A DNA stretch of 64,000 nt, taken from Massilia phosphatilytica (lineage in GTDB: Bacteria > Pseudomonadota > Gammaproteobacteria > Burkholderiales > Burkholderiaceae_D). Below the pieces are notes generated by a model that was not told the DNA's origin, searched no databases, and saw nothing but the letters and a program-made list of their open reading frames with translations. This document shows, in pieces, positions 26,106-40,499 of this stretch. How positions within the stretch are numbered: position 1 is the first letter of the stretch; every line of letters starts with the position of its first letter. The stretch is from the NCBI RefSeq assembly GCF_002968015.1, contig NZ_PUIP01000003.1:124001-188000 (forward strand). Reading direction: 5' to 3'. The translations under genes and the position numbers were made by a program.

Positions 26106-27128
26106 TTATTCAAGCCCGAGGAAACGGGCCGCGTTATGGGTGACGAGTTGGGCGCGCACGTCCGCGTCCTGGACTGCTGCGGCGATGCTGTCGACCGGGC
26201 GCGCGTCGTGGAAGGCGAACGGGTAATCCGTGCCGATCATGAGTTGCGATGCGCCGAAACGGTCGAGCAGGTGCCGCAACGTGGGCGCGTCGAACACGAG
26301 CGTGTCGTAGAACAGCCGGCGTGCCTGGTCAGACGGGCTGTCGGGCATCGCGTCGCGCAGCGCAGGGAACACCTGGCGCGCCTGTTCGAGGCGCGGCAGC
26401 AGCGCCGCGAGCGTGCCGCCGCCATGGCTGAACGCCATCTTGAGGTCCGGAAGACGGCCGATCAGGTTGGACGTCAGCACGGACGCCGCGGCCAGGCCGA
26501 CGTCGGTCGGATACGCCAGCGCGGGCAGCAGCTTGTCCGGTCCGACGAGGCGATCGGCGCCGGCCGGTTTCAAGGCGTGCACGAACACGGCCACACCCTT
26601 CTCGGCGCAGGCGGCGAAGAACGGCGCGAATTCCGGGCTGCCGACCGCGTTGCCGTTGATGTTGCTGCCCACTTCGATGGCCTTGAAGCCCAGCTTGTCG
26701 ACAACGTTGTCCAGCTCCGCCAGCGCGAGGTCGAGGTCCTGCAGCGGCACGGCGCCCATACCGGCGAGGCGTCCGCCGGACAGCGCGGCCATGTTCGCGA
26801 TCTGTTCGTTCATGTAGCGCAGCAGCTGGGCGGCGGCGTGCGGCGCCATCCAGTACGACAGCAGCTCCGGCATCGGCGAGATGGCCTGCACGGCGAGGCC
26901 CATCGGGTCCATGTCCTCGATGCGGCGGCTGGCGCTCCAGGCGCGCTCGGACACGGTGCGGTACACACTGCCCTGGATGATCACGTGGCGGTGGCAGGCA
27001 TGCGCGGGCGCCATGGACGGCCAGTCGGGCGGCAGCCGGTTGCCCAGGTAGCGTGGCAGCTCGTGCGGAATCACGTGGGCATGCACGTCGATCCCGCAGG
27101 CACAACCAGGCATATGCGTCACGCTCAT
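26106..27128 (-). CDS. ACMSD-type amidohydrolase/decarboxylase
   Basis: 340 residues. Metal-site HxH at His16/His18 (GIDVHAHVIPHEL), MAFSHGGGTLAALLPRL, and the aspartate in LMIGTDYPF. These match amidohydrolase_2 enzymes related to aminocarboxymuconate-semialdehyde decarboxylase, gamma-resorcylate decarboxylase and 4-oxalomesaconate hydratase, which are non-oxidative decarboxylases or hydratases of aromatic and muconate acids. The start overlaps the previous stop by 4 bp. It probably acts on the ring-cleavage product or a resorcinol-like acid. Confidence 0.85.
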   Translation of the reverse strand: MSVTHMPGCACGIDVHAHVIPHELPRYLGNRLPPDWPSMAPAHACHRHVIIQGSVYRTVSERAWSASRRIEDMDPMGLAVQAISPMPELLSYWMAPHAAAQLLRYMNEQIANMAALSGGRLAGMGAVPLQDLDLALAELDNVVDKLGFKAIEVGSNINGNAVGSPEFAPFFAACAEKGVAVFVHALKPAGADRLVGPDKLLPALAYPTDVGLAAASVLTSNLIGRLPDLKMAFSHGGGTLAALLPRLEQARQVFPALRDAMPDSPSDQARRLFYDTLVFDAPTLRHLLDRFGASQLMIGTDYPFAFHDARPVDSIAAAVQDADVRAQLVTHNAARFLGLE

Positions 27129-27559
27129 GCGGCCACCAGTCCCGCCGCGTTGACGCCGGCCGCGCAGATCGCCTCGTCCTGCGCGCCCGTCCCGCCGCTG
27201 GCGCCGACGGCGCCCAGCAGGGTGCCGTCCGCCGCGCGGATCGCGACGGCGCCCGCCTGCGGGATGAAACGCCCCTGGCTGGACGACGCAAGGGCATTGA
27301 AGAACACGGGATTGTCCTGCGCGCGCTGGTGCAGCACGCGGCTGGCCACGCCCATACCGGCGGCCGCATAGGCCTTGCCGATGGCGATGTCGACGCGCAG
27401 CGGCGTGGCGCCGTCCTCGCGTTGCAGGGCGATCGTGTGGCCGGACGCGTCCAGCACGGCGACGGCCACCGGCGGCAGGCCGTCCGCGCGCGCGGCCGCC
27501 AGCGCTGCGGCGAGGATGGCGCCCGCCTGGGACAGGGTCAGTGGATTGGATGGGTTCAT
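27125..27559 (-). CDS. GlcG/HbpS-family protein
   Basis: 144 residues from the ATG at 27559 (SD AAGGAGAC). The whole protein is a GlcG/HbpS domain: LTLSQAGAILAAALAAARADGLPPVAVAVLDASGHTIALQRED, then SQGRFIPQAGAVAIRAADGTLLGAVGASGG and ICAAGVNAAGLVAA. The family includes heme-binding HbpS of Streptomyces and many small proteins encoded in aromatic and glycolate operons without proven function. It has no signal peptide and is translationally coupled to the amidohydrolase gene by overlap. Confidence 0.85.
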   Translation of the reverse strand: MNPSNPLTLSQAGAILAAALAAARADGLPPVAVAVLDASGHTIALQREDGATPLRVDIAIGKAYAAAGMGVASRVLHQRAQDNPVFFNALASSSQGRFIPQAGAVAIRAADGTLLGAVGASGGTGAQDEAICAAGVNAAGLVAA

Positions 27560-27569
27560 GGGGTCTCCT

Positions 27570-28727
27570 TCATTGATGGGTGGGCGCGGCCGCGGGCGCC
27601 GGGCCGCCGGCGCGGCGGGCCACGAGCGCGAAGCACAGCGTGGCCGTGGCGCCGACCAGCACGGCCAGCAGCGCCTGCCCGCCGACACCGGCGCGCATCG
27701 CGACGGAGCCCGCCAGCGCGGGGCCGATCGCGGATCCGGTCATCATCATCGCGGGGGTCGATGCGAGCGCGCGGCCGCTCGGGTCCAGCCGGGCGATCAG
27801 GCCGAATAAAAAGGTGTGGGTGAAGATCAGCACGGCGGGATAGACGGCGCCGGCCAGCGCATACGGCAGGAAGTCGCCGGACAGCGTGACGACCAGCGCC
27901 AGCGCGGCCTGCAGCGGCGCGGCGACGAGTGCGACCCGCACGGGATGCAGCCGCTTCTGCAGCAGGCCGGCGATGGCGGCCGGCAGCAGGTTGACGAGGC
28001 CGCACACGACGAGCAGGCCGTTCACGTTGTCCTGGCCGAAGCCGCGCAGCACGCCGATGCGGTCCAGCATGCTGAACGTGAGCGCCTGGTTCAGCGCCAT
28101 GCAGCCCACGCCCAGGATCGCGCACCATGCCGCGCGGGGCAACGGCGTTGCCGCCTGCGTGCCACCGCTTGTCACAACCTGCGGAAAGCCGGCAGCACAC
28201 GCCAGCGCCGCCGCGCCCATCAACCCGGCAAACACGAGGAACAGCGTGGGCCCGCCGTGCGCCGCGACGGCCGGCGGCACGGCGCCATAAAAGATCACGG
28301 CGCCAATGCCCAGCGCCGTCCCGGCCAGCGCGAACAGACGGTGCGGATTGGCGCTGCGGCCGATGGTGCCGTGCGTGACCGACAGCGCGGTGCCCGTCGC
28401 GACGCCGGCGGCAAGGTGCAGCGCGGCGAGCGCGCCGAACCCGGACACCCGCGACGCGGCGAGGAAGGCCAGCGCCGCGACGGCATAGCCGCCGAACGCG
28501 CAGGCGGCGCGCGGCAGCCTGTTATACAGCGGCGCCGCCACGAGGCTGGCGGCGACGGCGCCGAGCAGGAATGCGGTGACGATCATGCCGGCGTGTTCCA
28601 GGTCGAAGCCATAGTGCTGGGCGAGCGCGGCGACCCACACGGGCAGCGCGACCAGGTCGACCATGCCGGCAAAATGACAAAGCATGAGCGTGGCGCGGCC
28701 GCGGCCCGCCTCGGGGGTGGTGTGCAT
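27570..28727 (-). CDS. MFS transporter
   Basis: 385 residues from the ATG at 28727 with SD GAGGAGAC (a GTG at 28742 would destroy that spacing). Roughly 12 hydrophobic segments are visible, e.g. MIVTAFLLGAVAASLVAAPLY and LFLVFAGLMGAAALACAAGF. The usual MFS loop-2 motif is degenerate (YNRLPRAA). It is first in the leftward catabolic operon, so it is the likely inner-membrane importer of the phenolic substrate or exporter of an intermediate; the substrate is not readable. Confidence 0.85.
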   Translation of the reverse strand: MHTTPEAGRGRATLMLCHFAGMVDLVALPVWVAALAQHYGFDLEHAGMIVTAFLLGAVAASLVAAPLYNRLPRAACAFGGYAVAALAFLAASRVSGFGALAALHLAAGVATGTALSVTHGTIGRSANPHRLFALAGTALGIGAVIFYGAVPPAVAAHGGPTLFLVFAGLMGAAALACAAGFPQVVTSGGTQAATPLPRAAWCAILGVGCMALNQALTFSMLDRIGVLRGFGQDNVNGLLVVCGLVNLLPAAIAGLLQKRLHPVRVALVAAPLQAALALVVTLSGDFLPYALAGAVYPAVLIFTHTFLFGLIARLDPSGRALASTPAMMMTGSAIGPALAGSVAMRAGVGGQALLAVLVGATATLCFALVARRAGGPAPAAAPTHQ

Positions 28728-28760
28728 GGGATGTCTCCTCACGTTTTCTTGTGTGAAAAC

Positions 28761-28813
28761 GATAGCAGCGCACCCTCGCCAACCCGAAGGCCAGAGTTTC
28801 GATAGGACGTATC
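28761..28813. promoter_or_regulatory. Two degenerate GATAG...TATC sites near the MFS promoter
   Basis: GATAGGACGTATC (28801-28813) matches the 13-bp motif at 11 of 13 positions. GATAGCAGCGCAC (28761-28773) matches at 9 of 13. They lie 34-86 bp before the MFS start and could control the leftward arm of the divergon. Confidence 0.45.
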
Positions 28814-28858
28814 AGGCTTTCCGATCGATCAACCCATTGATCATCACTCTCCAACCCC

Positions 28859-28871
28859 GATAGCAGGTATC
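28859..28871. promoter_or_regulatory. LysR-type site identical to the 21274 and 21306 copies
   Basis: GATAGCAGGTATC is the exact complement of GATACCTGCTATC. Its centre is 48 bp upstream of the end of the TATACT -10 box of the rightward promoter, close to -55 from the inferred start, the usual recognition-site position for LysR activators. Confidence 0.75.
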
Positions 28872-28884
28872 ACGGAATACGGCT

Positions 28885-28913
28885 TTGGAATGGTCGAGGT
28901 GCGTACCTATACT
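28885..28913 (+). promoter_or_regulatory. Promoter of the TonB receptor/rhamnosidase operon
   Basis: TTGGAA (28885-28890), a 17-nt spacer and TATACT (28908-28913). The inferred start is near 28920, about 46 nt before the ATG. Confidence 0.6.
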
Positions 28914-28965
28914 CGATTCGCCTGAAGACAACAGCCGGCCCTGACCGGCCACACTAGGAGACACT

Positions 28966-31275
28966 ATGCACGCACCCCGTACCCCATCGGCGATCGGTTC
29001 GCTGACGGTCCTGTCCATGAGCCTCGCCGCCATCTGGAACCCCGCCTGCGCCCAGACCGGCGCCAGCGGCGCCAGCCCGGAAGCCGCCGCGAAGATCGAG
29101 AAAGGCATCGAAACGGTCGTCGTCACGGCGCAGAAGCGCAGCCAGAGCATCAAGGAAGTCCCCGTCGCCATCACGGTCGTCAACGCCGCACAGCTGGAGC
29201 GCGCCGGCGTCAAGGACATCGGCGACCTCGCCAAGACGGCGGCCTCGCTGGAGTTCGGCGACCAGTCGGCCGGCGGCGCCGGCGGCAGCGCGTCGATCCG
29301 CGGCATCGGCACCGCCGTGTTCACGCAGTCGGCCGAGAGCTCGGTCGGCGTCGTCGTCGACGGCGTGCCGCAGGGCGCCACCGCCAGCGGCCTGATGTTC
29401 GACCTGGCGCGCGTCGAGGTGCTGCGCGGTCCGCAGGGCACGCTGTTCGGCAAGAACGCGTCGGCCGGCGTGCTGAACATGTCGACGCAGGAACCGATCA
29501 TCGGCGACCGCGGCGGCAACGTGCAGTTCGAATTCAAGGGCAAGCATGGCGCAGCCCTGCGCGCCACCGGGAACGTCCCGCTGAACGACATCTCGGCGCT
29601 GCGCATCTCCGCCGTCGGCGAACGCAACGAAGGCGTCTACCACAACGTCCTCAAGGACAAGGACAGCGTCACGACGAACGGCGGCGCGCGCCTGCGCTAC
29701 CTGCTCAAGCCGAACCGCGACGTGGCCGTCAACCTGATCGCCGACGCGTCGAACCAGCGCAACGAGAACGCCGTGTTCTTCGCACCGTCCGTGGCCTACG
29801 CCACCAATACGGCGGGCAACCACCAGCCCGCCGCGGAATTCGCTTCGTGCGGCGTGACGGTCTCGAAGACCAACAACCAGGTCTGCTCGGATGGCCCGGA
29901 AATCCAGCACAGCCGGGTGCGCGGCCTGTCCGGCCAGGTCGACTGGACCCTGGGCAGCGGCGACACGCTGACCTCGATCACCGCCTACCGCACGCGCAAG
30001 CAGGGACCGGACAACGTCAACATCGGCATGTCGAACACCTACGACAAGGTCTACAATTTCAACCCGCACCAGGATGCGCGCCAGTTCTCGCAAGAGCTGC
30101 GCATCGCGTCGCCGGGCAAGCAGACGCTCGAATACGTCGGCGGCCTGTTCTACGCCGATTCGAACAACTTCAAGGATTCCACCACGACGATCCTGCCGAG
30201 CACCTTCCTGCCGTCGCCGCCCGTGCCGCGCTCGATCGCGACCGACGCGATCCAGCACGCCCGACTGACGACGAAGGCCCTGTTCGGCCAGGCGACGTAT
30301 CACGTGACGGACGCCACCGGCATCATCGCCGGCCTGCGCTATACCCGCGACAGCGTCGCGGCGGACGAGTCGCAGTCCAGCGTCGTGGCGTTCGACGGCT
30401 TCACCCTGCCGGCCACCGTCAAGGCGGCCAGCGGCACCGCGAACCAGTCCAACGTGTCCGGGAAAATCGGCCTGCAGCACACGGTCTCGAAAAACGTGAA
30501 CGTCTACGCGACGCTGAGCCGCGGCTACAAGGGCCCGCAGATCGACAACGACACCCCGATCAACGCCGCCGCGGCGGCCGGCAACTTCGCGGGCAACATC
30601 GTCAAGCCCGAGCTGCCGACGAGCGTCGAAGTGGGCTCCAAGATGTCGTTCCTGAACCGCCGCCTGGACGTCGACGTGGCCGCGTTCCACACGAAGATCA
30701 AGGACTTCCAGGAACAGAACTGCACGCTGACGGCCGTCGGCGCGCTGTCCTGCATCCCGCTGAACGTGCCGAGCGTGACGAGCAAGGGCATCGAAGCCGA
30801 CATCCGCGCGCGTCCCCTGCCGGAACTGCAGCTCGGCCTCTCCGTCGCGATGATCCTCGACACCGCGTACCCGGCCGGCTTCACCTTCGACAACGCCAAC
30901 GTGGGCGGCCAACGCCTCCTTTACTCGCCGCGCAACAAGGCCACGCTGAACGGCGACTACAGCTGGACCCTGCCGGGCGACTATGAACTGAAGCTGGGCG
31001 GCGACATCGTCTACAAGAGCCGCGTGCGGCTCTGCAACTCGCTCGATCCCGAATGCAGCGTCGGCGGCCACACGGTCGGCTCGCTGCGCCTCGCCCTGCG
31101 TTCGCCGGACGACAAATGGGGCGTCGAGCTGTACGACCGCAACCTGGGCGACAAGCGCGTGCCGAACGCGATCATCTATCCGCTGCCCGGCAAGGGCGCA
31201 GGGTCGGGCTACGCGTACAGCCTCGGCGAAAACTCGTTCCGCCGCATCGGCGTGACCGTGGACTACCGGTTCTGA
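28966..31275 (+). CDS. TonB-dependent receptor (phenolic or glycoside uptake, putative)
   Basis: 769 residues. Signal peptide ending NPACAQ, then a TonB-box-like ETVVVTAQKRSQSIKEVPVAITVV and plug (IRGIGTAVFTQSAESSVGVVVDGVP; VEVLRGPQGTLFGKNASAGVLN), residues about 45-190; the barrel ends with IGVTVDYRF. The TVVVTAQKR...GPQGTLFG plug is typical of the large proteobacterial receptor group often found with aromatic and glycoside catabolism. SD AGGAGACACT. The promoter carries the LysR-type site, and the next gene encodes a rhamnosidase-like enzyme, so a rhamnosylated phenolic is a reasonable ligand (inference). Confidence 0.92.
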   Translation: MHAPRTPSAIGSLTVLSMSLAAIWNPACAQTGASGASPEAAAKIEKGIETVVVTAQKRSQSIKEVPVAITVVNAAQLERAGVKDIGDLAKTAASLEFGDQSAGGAGGSASIRGIGTAVFTQSAESSVGVVVDGVPQGATASGLMFDLARVEVLRGPQGTLFGKNASAGVLNMSTQEPIIGDRGGNVQFEFKGKHGAALRATGNVPLNDISALRISAVGERNEGVYHNVLKDKDSVTTNGGARLRYLLKPNRDVAVNLIADASNQRNENAVFFAPSVAYATNTAGNHQPAAEFASCGVTVSKTNNQVCSDGPEIQHSRVRGLSGQVDWTLGSGDTLTSITAYRTRKQGPDNVNIGMSNTYDKVYNFNPHQDARQFSQELRIASPGKQTLEYVGGLFYADSNNFKDSTTTILPSTFLPSPPVPRSIATDAIQHARLTTKALFGQATYHVTDATGIIAGLRYTRDSVAADESQSSVVAFDGFTLPATVKAASGTANQSNVSGKIGLQHTVSKNVNVYATLSRGYKGPQIDNDTPINAAAAAGNFAGNIVKPELPTSVEVGSKMSFLNRRLDVDVAAFHTKIKDFQEQNCTLTAVGALSCIPLNVPSVTSKGIEADIRARPLPELQLGLSVAMILDTAYPAGFTFDNANVGGQRLLYSPRNKATLNGDYSWTLPGDYELKLGGDIVYKSRVRLCNSLDPECSVGGHTVGSLRLALRSPDDKWGVELYDRNLGDKRVPNAIIYPLPGKGAGSGYAYSLGENSFRRIGVTVDYRF

Positions 31276-31277
31276 TC

Positions 31278-36684
<5,407 letters not shown>

Positions 36685-36745
36685 CTAGGGGCACACGGTC
36701 TTGATTAGAATGGATGATGTTGTCGATTCCTGGTACTTTTTTGAC

Positions 36746-37606
36746 ATGGCCACTTTCCCCCGCTTCGCCCTGTACGGCGAGCAGACGCCGGCGGAAGCCG
36801 TACACGTCGAGCTGATCGAGACGCGCAGCCGCCTGCACGACTGGCATATCGAACGCCATACGCACCCGGGCCTCTTCCAGGTACTTTTTCTACTCAAGGG
36901 CAGCGTGCGCGCCGCGATCGAGGAAGCCGTGTGGGAGCGCAAGGGGCCGGTCGCCCTCACTGTCCACCCGTCCGTCGTGCACGGGTTCGACTTCGCCGAA
37001 GGGGCGCAGGGCTACGTGCTGACGGTGGACCAGAACGTGCTGTTCGCCACGCCGGACCACCACGGCGAATTGTTCGCGCCGTTGTTCGTGGAGCCGCTGT
37101 CGCTCGCACTGGCACGCCAGCCGCGCGCGCGCATCGAGGCGCTGCTGCGCAACATGGTCGAGGAAGCGGCGTGGCCACAGCAGGGCAATGCGCTGATGCT
37201 GGAATGGCTGGCGCGCAGCGTACTGCTGCTGCTGGCGCGCACGCATGCGGAGCAGAGCGCCGCGAGCCTGTCGGGCCACGGCGAGTTCCGCCTGTTCGCG
37301 GCATTCCGCGCGGCCGTCGAGCAGCACTACAAGGATGGCGCCCCGGTCGCGCACTATGCCGACCTGCTGCGCGTGACGCCCGTGCGGCTGAACCGCCTGT
37401 GCCTGAAGCTGGCGGGGAAGTCCGCGTTCGACATCGTGCAGGACCGGTTGATGCTGGAAGCCTGCCGCAAGCTGACCTACGCCCCGTCGAGCGTGGCCAG
37501 CATCGCCTACGAACTGGGCTTCCAGGACCCCGCGTACTTCAGCCGCGCGTTCAAGCGCCACGCGGGCGTCACGCCGAAGGAATACCGCGAACGGCGTCAG
37601 AAGTGA
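36746..37606 (+). CDS. pobR: AraC-family activator of pobA
   Basis: 286 residues from the ATG at 36746, chosen because PobR-like proteins begin with a P-x-F-x-L-Y-G-E element (MATFPRFALYGEQTP); an ATG at 36710 is an in-frame alternative and neither has a clear SD. An AraC sensory cupin half (SRLHDWHIERHTHPGLFQVLFLLKG) precedes two C-terminal helix-turn-helices (HYADLLRVTPVRLNRLCLKLAG; SSVASIAYELGFQDPAYFSRAFKRHAGVTPKEYR). Divergence from pobA fits 4-hydroxybenzoate-responsive activation. The last 10 bp overlap the convergent porin gene. Confidence 0.88.
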   Translation: MATFPRFALYGEQTPAEAVHVELIETRSRLHDWHIERHTHPGLFQVLFLLKGSVRAAIEEAVWERKGPVALTVHPSVVHGFDFAEGAQGYVLTVDQNVLFATPDHHGELFAPLFVEPLSLALARQPRARIEALLRNMVEEAAWPQQGNALMLEWLARSVLLLLARTHAEQSAASLSGHGEFRLFAAFRAAVEQHYKDGAPVAHYADLLRVTPVRLNRLCLKLAGKSAFDIVQDRLMLEACRKLTYAPSSVASIAYELGFQDPAYFSRAFKRHAGVTPKEYRERRQK

Positions 37607-38679
37607 TGGCGCAGGCCGGCCATGAAACCGTTCTGCGTCTTGCCCACGCCGACGCTGCCGCCGGCGTCCAGGGGTACGGCCGACGTACCGTCGTTCGCCA
37701 TCCGGCCCACGCCCGTGTACACGTACGTCCGCTTCGACAGCGCATACGTCAGCCGGGCCGCGAGCATCGTCACGTCGGCGTCCGCATGCTTGATGACGCG
37801 CTTCGCCCACTGGCCGTCGACGGTGAATGCGCCGAACGGGTAGCTCGCGCCGAGGTAGTACAGGTCCGATTCCGTGCGGCCCGTGGCGGCCTTCGTATCG
37901 CGGTCGATGACGCCGGCCCCGATCTTCGTGGCGCCCAGCATCACGTAGCCGTTCAGGGTCGTGCGGGTGTCCGTGTTCGCGCTGCTCGTCAGGCCGCCCG
38001 CCGCGCCCGTATTGCCGTGCATGCGGTCGTACGACGTGTTCACACCCCACGCCTTCGTCTCGTAACCGATCAGGCCAGTGTATTGACGGCACGCCTGTGC
38101 ATTGCCCGCCACCTCGCCCGCGCAATTCGTCGCCGGTGGTCCGCCCGCGTTCGAGGCGTCGCGTCCGAGGCTGTACGTCGCGCCGACGACGACCGGGCCG
38201 AAGACGCCCATGTAGCCGATCGCATTGTCGCTGCGCGCATTCGGCAGGTACGGGTCGATGCTGCCGAGCGCGAACAGGCTCGGGCCCAGGACGTCGGCCT
38301 TCTGCGGCGCGATGTACGTCATGTTCAGCTGGCGTCCCAGCGTCAGCGTGCCCCACGCGCCCTTGAGACCGACGTTGGCCTGGCGGCCGAACAGGCGGTT
38401 GCCCTGCCCCGTCACGCCTGTGTCGAGCGACAGGCCGTTTTCCAGCACGAAGAACGCGGTGAGGCCGTTGCCGAGGTCCTCGGTGCCGCGAAAGCCGATG
38501 CGCGACGGCAGCTCGCCGGTCAGTGAATTCATCTTCGTCACCGCGTGGCCGGCGGCGTCGACGTTCGTCAGGTACGAGAGACTCGTGTCGACGATGCCGT
38601 AGACCTGTACGGTCGTCTGGGCGAACGCGGCCGGCACGGCGAGCGCGCACGCCAGTACAGGGATGGGAAGGTATTTCAT
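37597..38679 (-). CDS. Gram-negative trimeric porin
   Basis: 360 residues. A signal peptide (ending AAFAQ) is followed by the beta-proteobacterial porin start TVQVYGIVDTSLSYLTNVD, then SRIGFRGTEDLGNGLTAFFVLENG, GRQANVGLKGAWGTLTLGRQ and the outer-membrane ending GFMAGLRHHF. It is a general or aromatic-anion diffusion channel. It is last in the leftward ferulate cluster, 24 bp behind the feruloyl esterase, suggesting uptake of the phenolic acids released. SD GAGGAGACAAC. Confidence 0.92.
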   Translation of the reverse strand: MKYLPIPVLACALAVPAAFAQTTVQVYGIVDTSLSYLTNVDAAGHAVTKMNSLTGELPSRIGFRGTEDLGNGLTAFFVLENGLSLDTGVTGQGNRLFGRQANVGLKGAWGTLTLGRQLNMTYIAPQKADVLGPSLFALGSIDPYLPNARSDNAIGYMGVFGPVVVGATYSLGRDASNAGGPPATNCAGEVAGNAQACRQYTGLIGYETKAWGVNTSYDRMHGNTGAAGGLTSSANTDTRTTLNGYVMLGATKIGAGVIDRDTKAATGRTESDLYYLGASYPFGAFTVDGQWAKRVIKHADADVTMLAARLTYALSKRTYVYTGVGRMANDGTSAVPLDAGGSVGVGKTQNGFMAGLRHHF

Positions 38680-38703
38680 GTTGTCTCCTCGTTGAGGTTA
38701 TCG

Positions 38704-40401
38704 TTATTGACAGGTGAAGTTCGCGGCCAGTTCCACGTCGCCGGATCCCTTGTACTTCGCGACCTTCGGATAGGCGCACAGCGGCCGCGTGCGCGTCGCC
38801 GACCAAGAGGCCGGCACGTCCGCATTGACGCCGCCCGCGTTGCCCGCGCCCCGTGCGCTTGCCTGCAGCACGTCCGGTGCCTGCCCCCTTTCGACCCAGG
38901 CCACGAGCGGCGTCAGTGCGTCGAACTGGTCGGTCGCCGGGCCGCCAGCACAATGATTCATGCCGGGAATGCGGAAGAAACGGGCGAAGTTCGCGGCGTC
39001 GCCGCCATTCGCCGTGCGCAGCGCGTCGTACCAGGCCGTCGTGTCGTCGCTGGAAAAGATCGGGTCGCTCGTGCCGTGGTAGACGAGCAGCTTGGCGCCG
39101 CGGCGCTTCAGCGTCGCGAGGTTGGCCGGGTCGGGAGGCAGCATGAACGACAGCGCCGACTCCGGATACGTGCTGCTGGTCGCGCGCACGCGCGCGAGCA
39201 ACGTGTCGAGGTTGGCGTTCAGCGCGAACGCGGTGCCGTCGAACGTCGCGGGATTCTCGGGCGGGACTGACCAGATCAGGCCCACCGCACCGGCGTCGCG
39301 CGTGAGCGGCGAACTGAATTTCCAGCTGGCCCAGCCGTCGGTGGCGAGGCCGGCGTCCCACGGGAAGCTGGCGTAGATCTTCGTTCCGGTCTCCGTCTTG
39401 GCGCCGGCGAACAGGCCTGCGATGCCAGTCTTCTGGGCGGCGCTCAGGCAGGTGCCGTCGCGTGCGCCGGTACACGTCGGGACGGCGCGCGCGATGTCGA
39501 ACGCGGCCTGGCAGGCGCCCGTGTCCTGCACGAGGCCATCCGCCGCGCCGTCCAGCGCATCGCATGTCGCCAACACGGCGTTCGACACGAGCTTGCGTTC
39601 GGCGAGCGTGAAGCCGGACCCGAGGTCACCCGGCGTGCTGGCGAGCGCCGCGTAGGTCTTGGCGCCGGCGATGTTGGCGATGGCGGCCAGCGGCAGGCGG
39701 AAGCCCGGGTCGCCGACGAGGAAACCGTCGTACTGGTCGGCATAGCGCGCCGCCGCCACCATCGTGTGCCGGCCGCCGTTCGAGCAGCCGCCGATGTACG
39801 AGCGGTCCGGCGCCTTGCCGTAGGCCGTCTGGATCACGGCCTTGGCCATCGGCGTCAGCTTGCCGACGGCCTGGTAGCCGTAGTCGAGGCGCGCCTGCGG
39901 GTCGATGCCGAAGTCGGGAGTCGGTCCCGCGTGGCCCGCATCCGAACTGAGGACGGCGAAGCCCTGGTTCAGCGCGTTGTCGAGCGGGCCGCCGCCGCCG
40001 ACCGGTCCTGTGGCCGTGACGACGGTGCCGTCGACACCGCCGTTGGCCTGGTAGAAGAAGCGGCCGTTCCATGCGACGGGCAGGCGCATCTCGAAGCCGA
40101 TGGCGTACGGCTTGCCGTCGGCGCCGGTGCGGCGCAGCATCTCGCCCTTCACCTGGCAGTGCGCGGGCACGGGCTTGCCGCCCACGGTCAGGACGCCCGC
40201 CGCGATGGCGTTCGCCGCCGTGATCGTCGTGTCGGGGTAAGCAATGCGGGTCGCCAGCTCGGCGCAGGCAGTCAGGGTGGCGCCGGTCGCCTGGGACAGT
40301 TGCGGCAGCAGTTGCGTCGCCGGCTGGGTGGCATCGTGGCCCGTGCCGCAGCCGGCCAGGCCGAGGACGGCCAGCGCCGCGGCGGTGTGGTGTTTGTTCA
40401 T
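38704..40401 (-). CDS. Tannase/feruloyl esterase family lipoprotein
   Basis: 565 residues. A lipobox LAGC at residues 15-18 predicts a lipoprotein. The catalytic serine is Ser207 in GGCSNGGRH, preceded by the cysteine (206) that pairs near the C-terminal histidine in this family; the acid lies in YHGTSDPIFS and the histidine in GMNHCAGGPATDQFD. The family hydrolyses ester-bound ferulate, p-coumarate or gallate from plant polymers. Position directly before fcs, vdh and ech makes release of ferulate or coumarate esters the likely role. SD is poor (GGAGCAC). Confidence 0.9.
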   Translation of the reverse strand: MNKHHTAAALAVLGLAGCGTGHDATQPATQLLPQLSQATGATLTACAELATRIAYPDTTITAANAIAAGVLTVGGKPVPAHCQVKGEMLRRTGADGKPYAIGFEMRLPVAWNGRFFYQANGGVDGTVVTATGPVGGGGPLDNALNQGFAVLSSDAGHAGPTPDFGIDPQARLDYGYQAVGKLTPMAKAVIQTAYGKAPDRSYIGGCSNGGRHTMVAAARYADQYDGFLVGDPGFRLPLAAIANIAGAKTYAALASTPGDLGSGFTLAERKLVSNAVLATCDALDGAADGLVQDTGACQAAFDIARAVPTCTGARDGTCLSAAQKTGIAGLFAGAKTETGTKIYASFPWDAGLATDGWASWKFSSPLTRDAGAVGLIWSVPPENPATFDGTAFALNANLDTLLARVRATSSTYPESALSFMLPPDPANLATLKRRGAKLLVYHGTSDPIFSSDDTTAWYDALRTANGGDAANFARFFRIPGMNHCAGGPATDQFDALTPLVAWVERGQAPDVLQASARGAGNAGGVNADVPASWSATRTRPLCAYPKVAKYKGSGDVELAANFTCQ

Positions 40402-40499
40402 GTTGTGCTCCGGAGTCGATATGAAACGTTGGGACGAGCGGGTCCGGCACAGCCCGCGACGGGCTGCGCAGAACCGCTGCGAGGCGAATCAGAAAGTGG

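Noticed and set aside
28954-31071. 705-codon minus-strand frame opposite the second TonB receptor
   Set aside because: Same kind of high-GC shadow; covers the receptor promoter and signal peptide.
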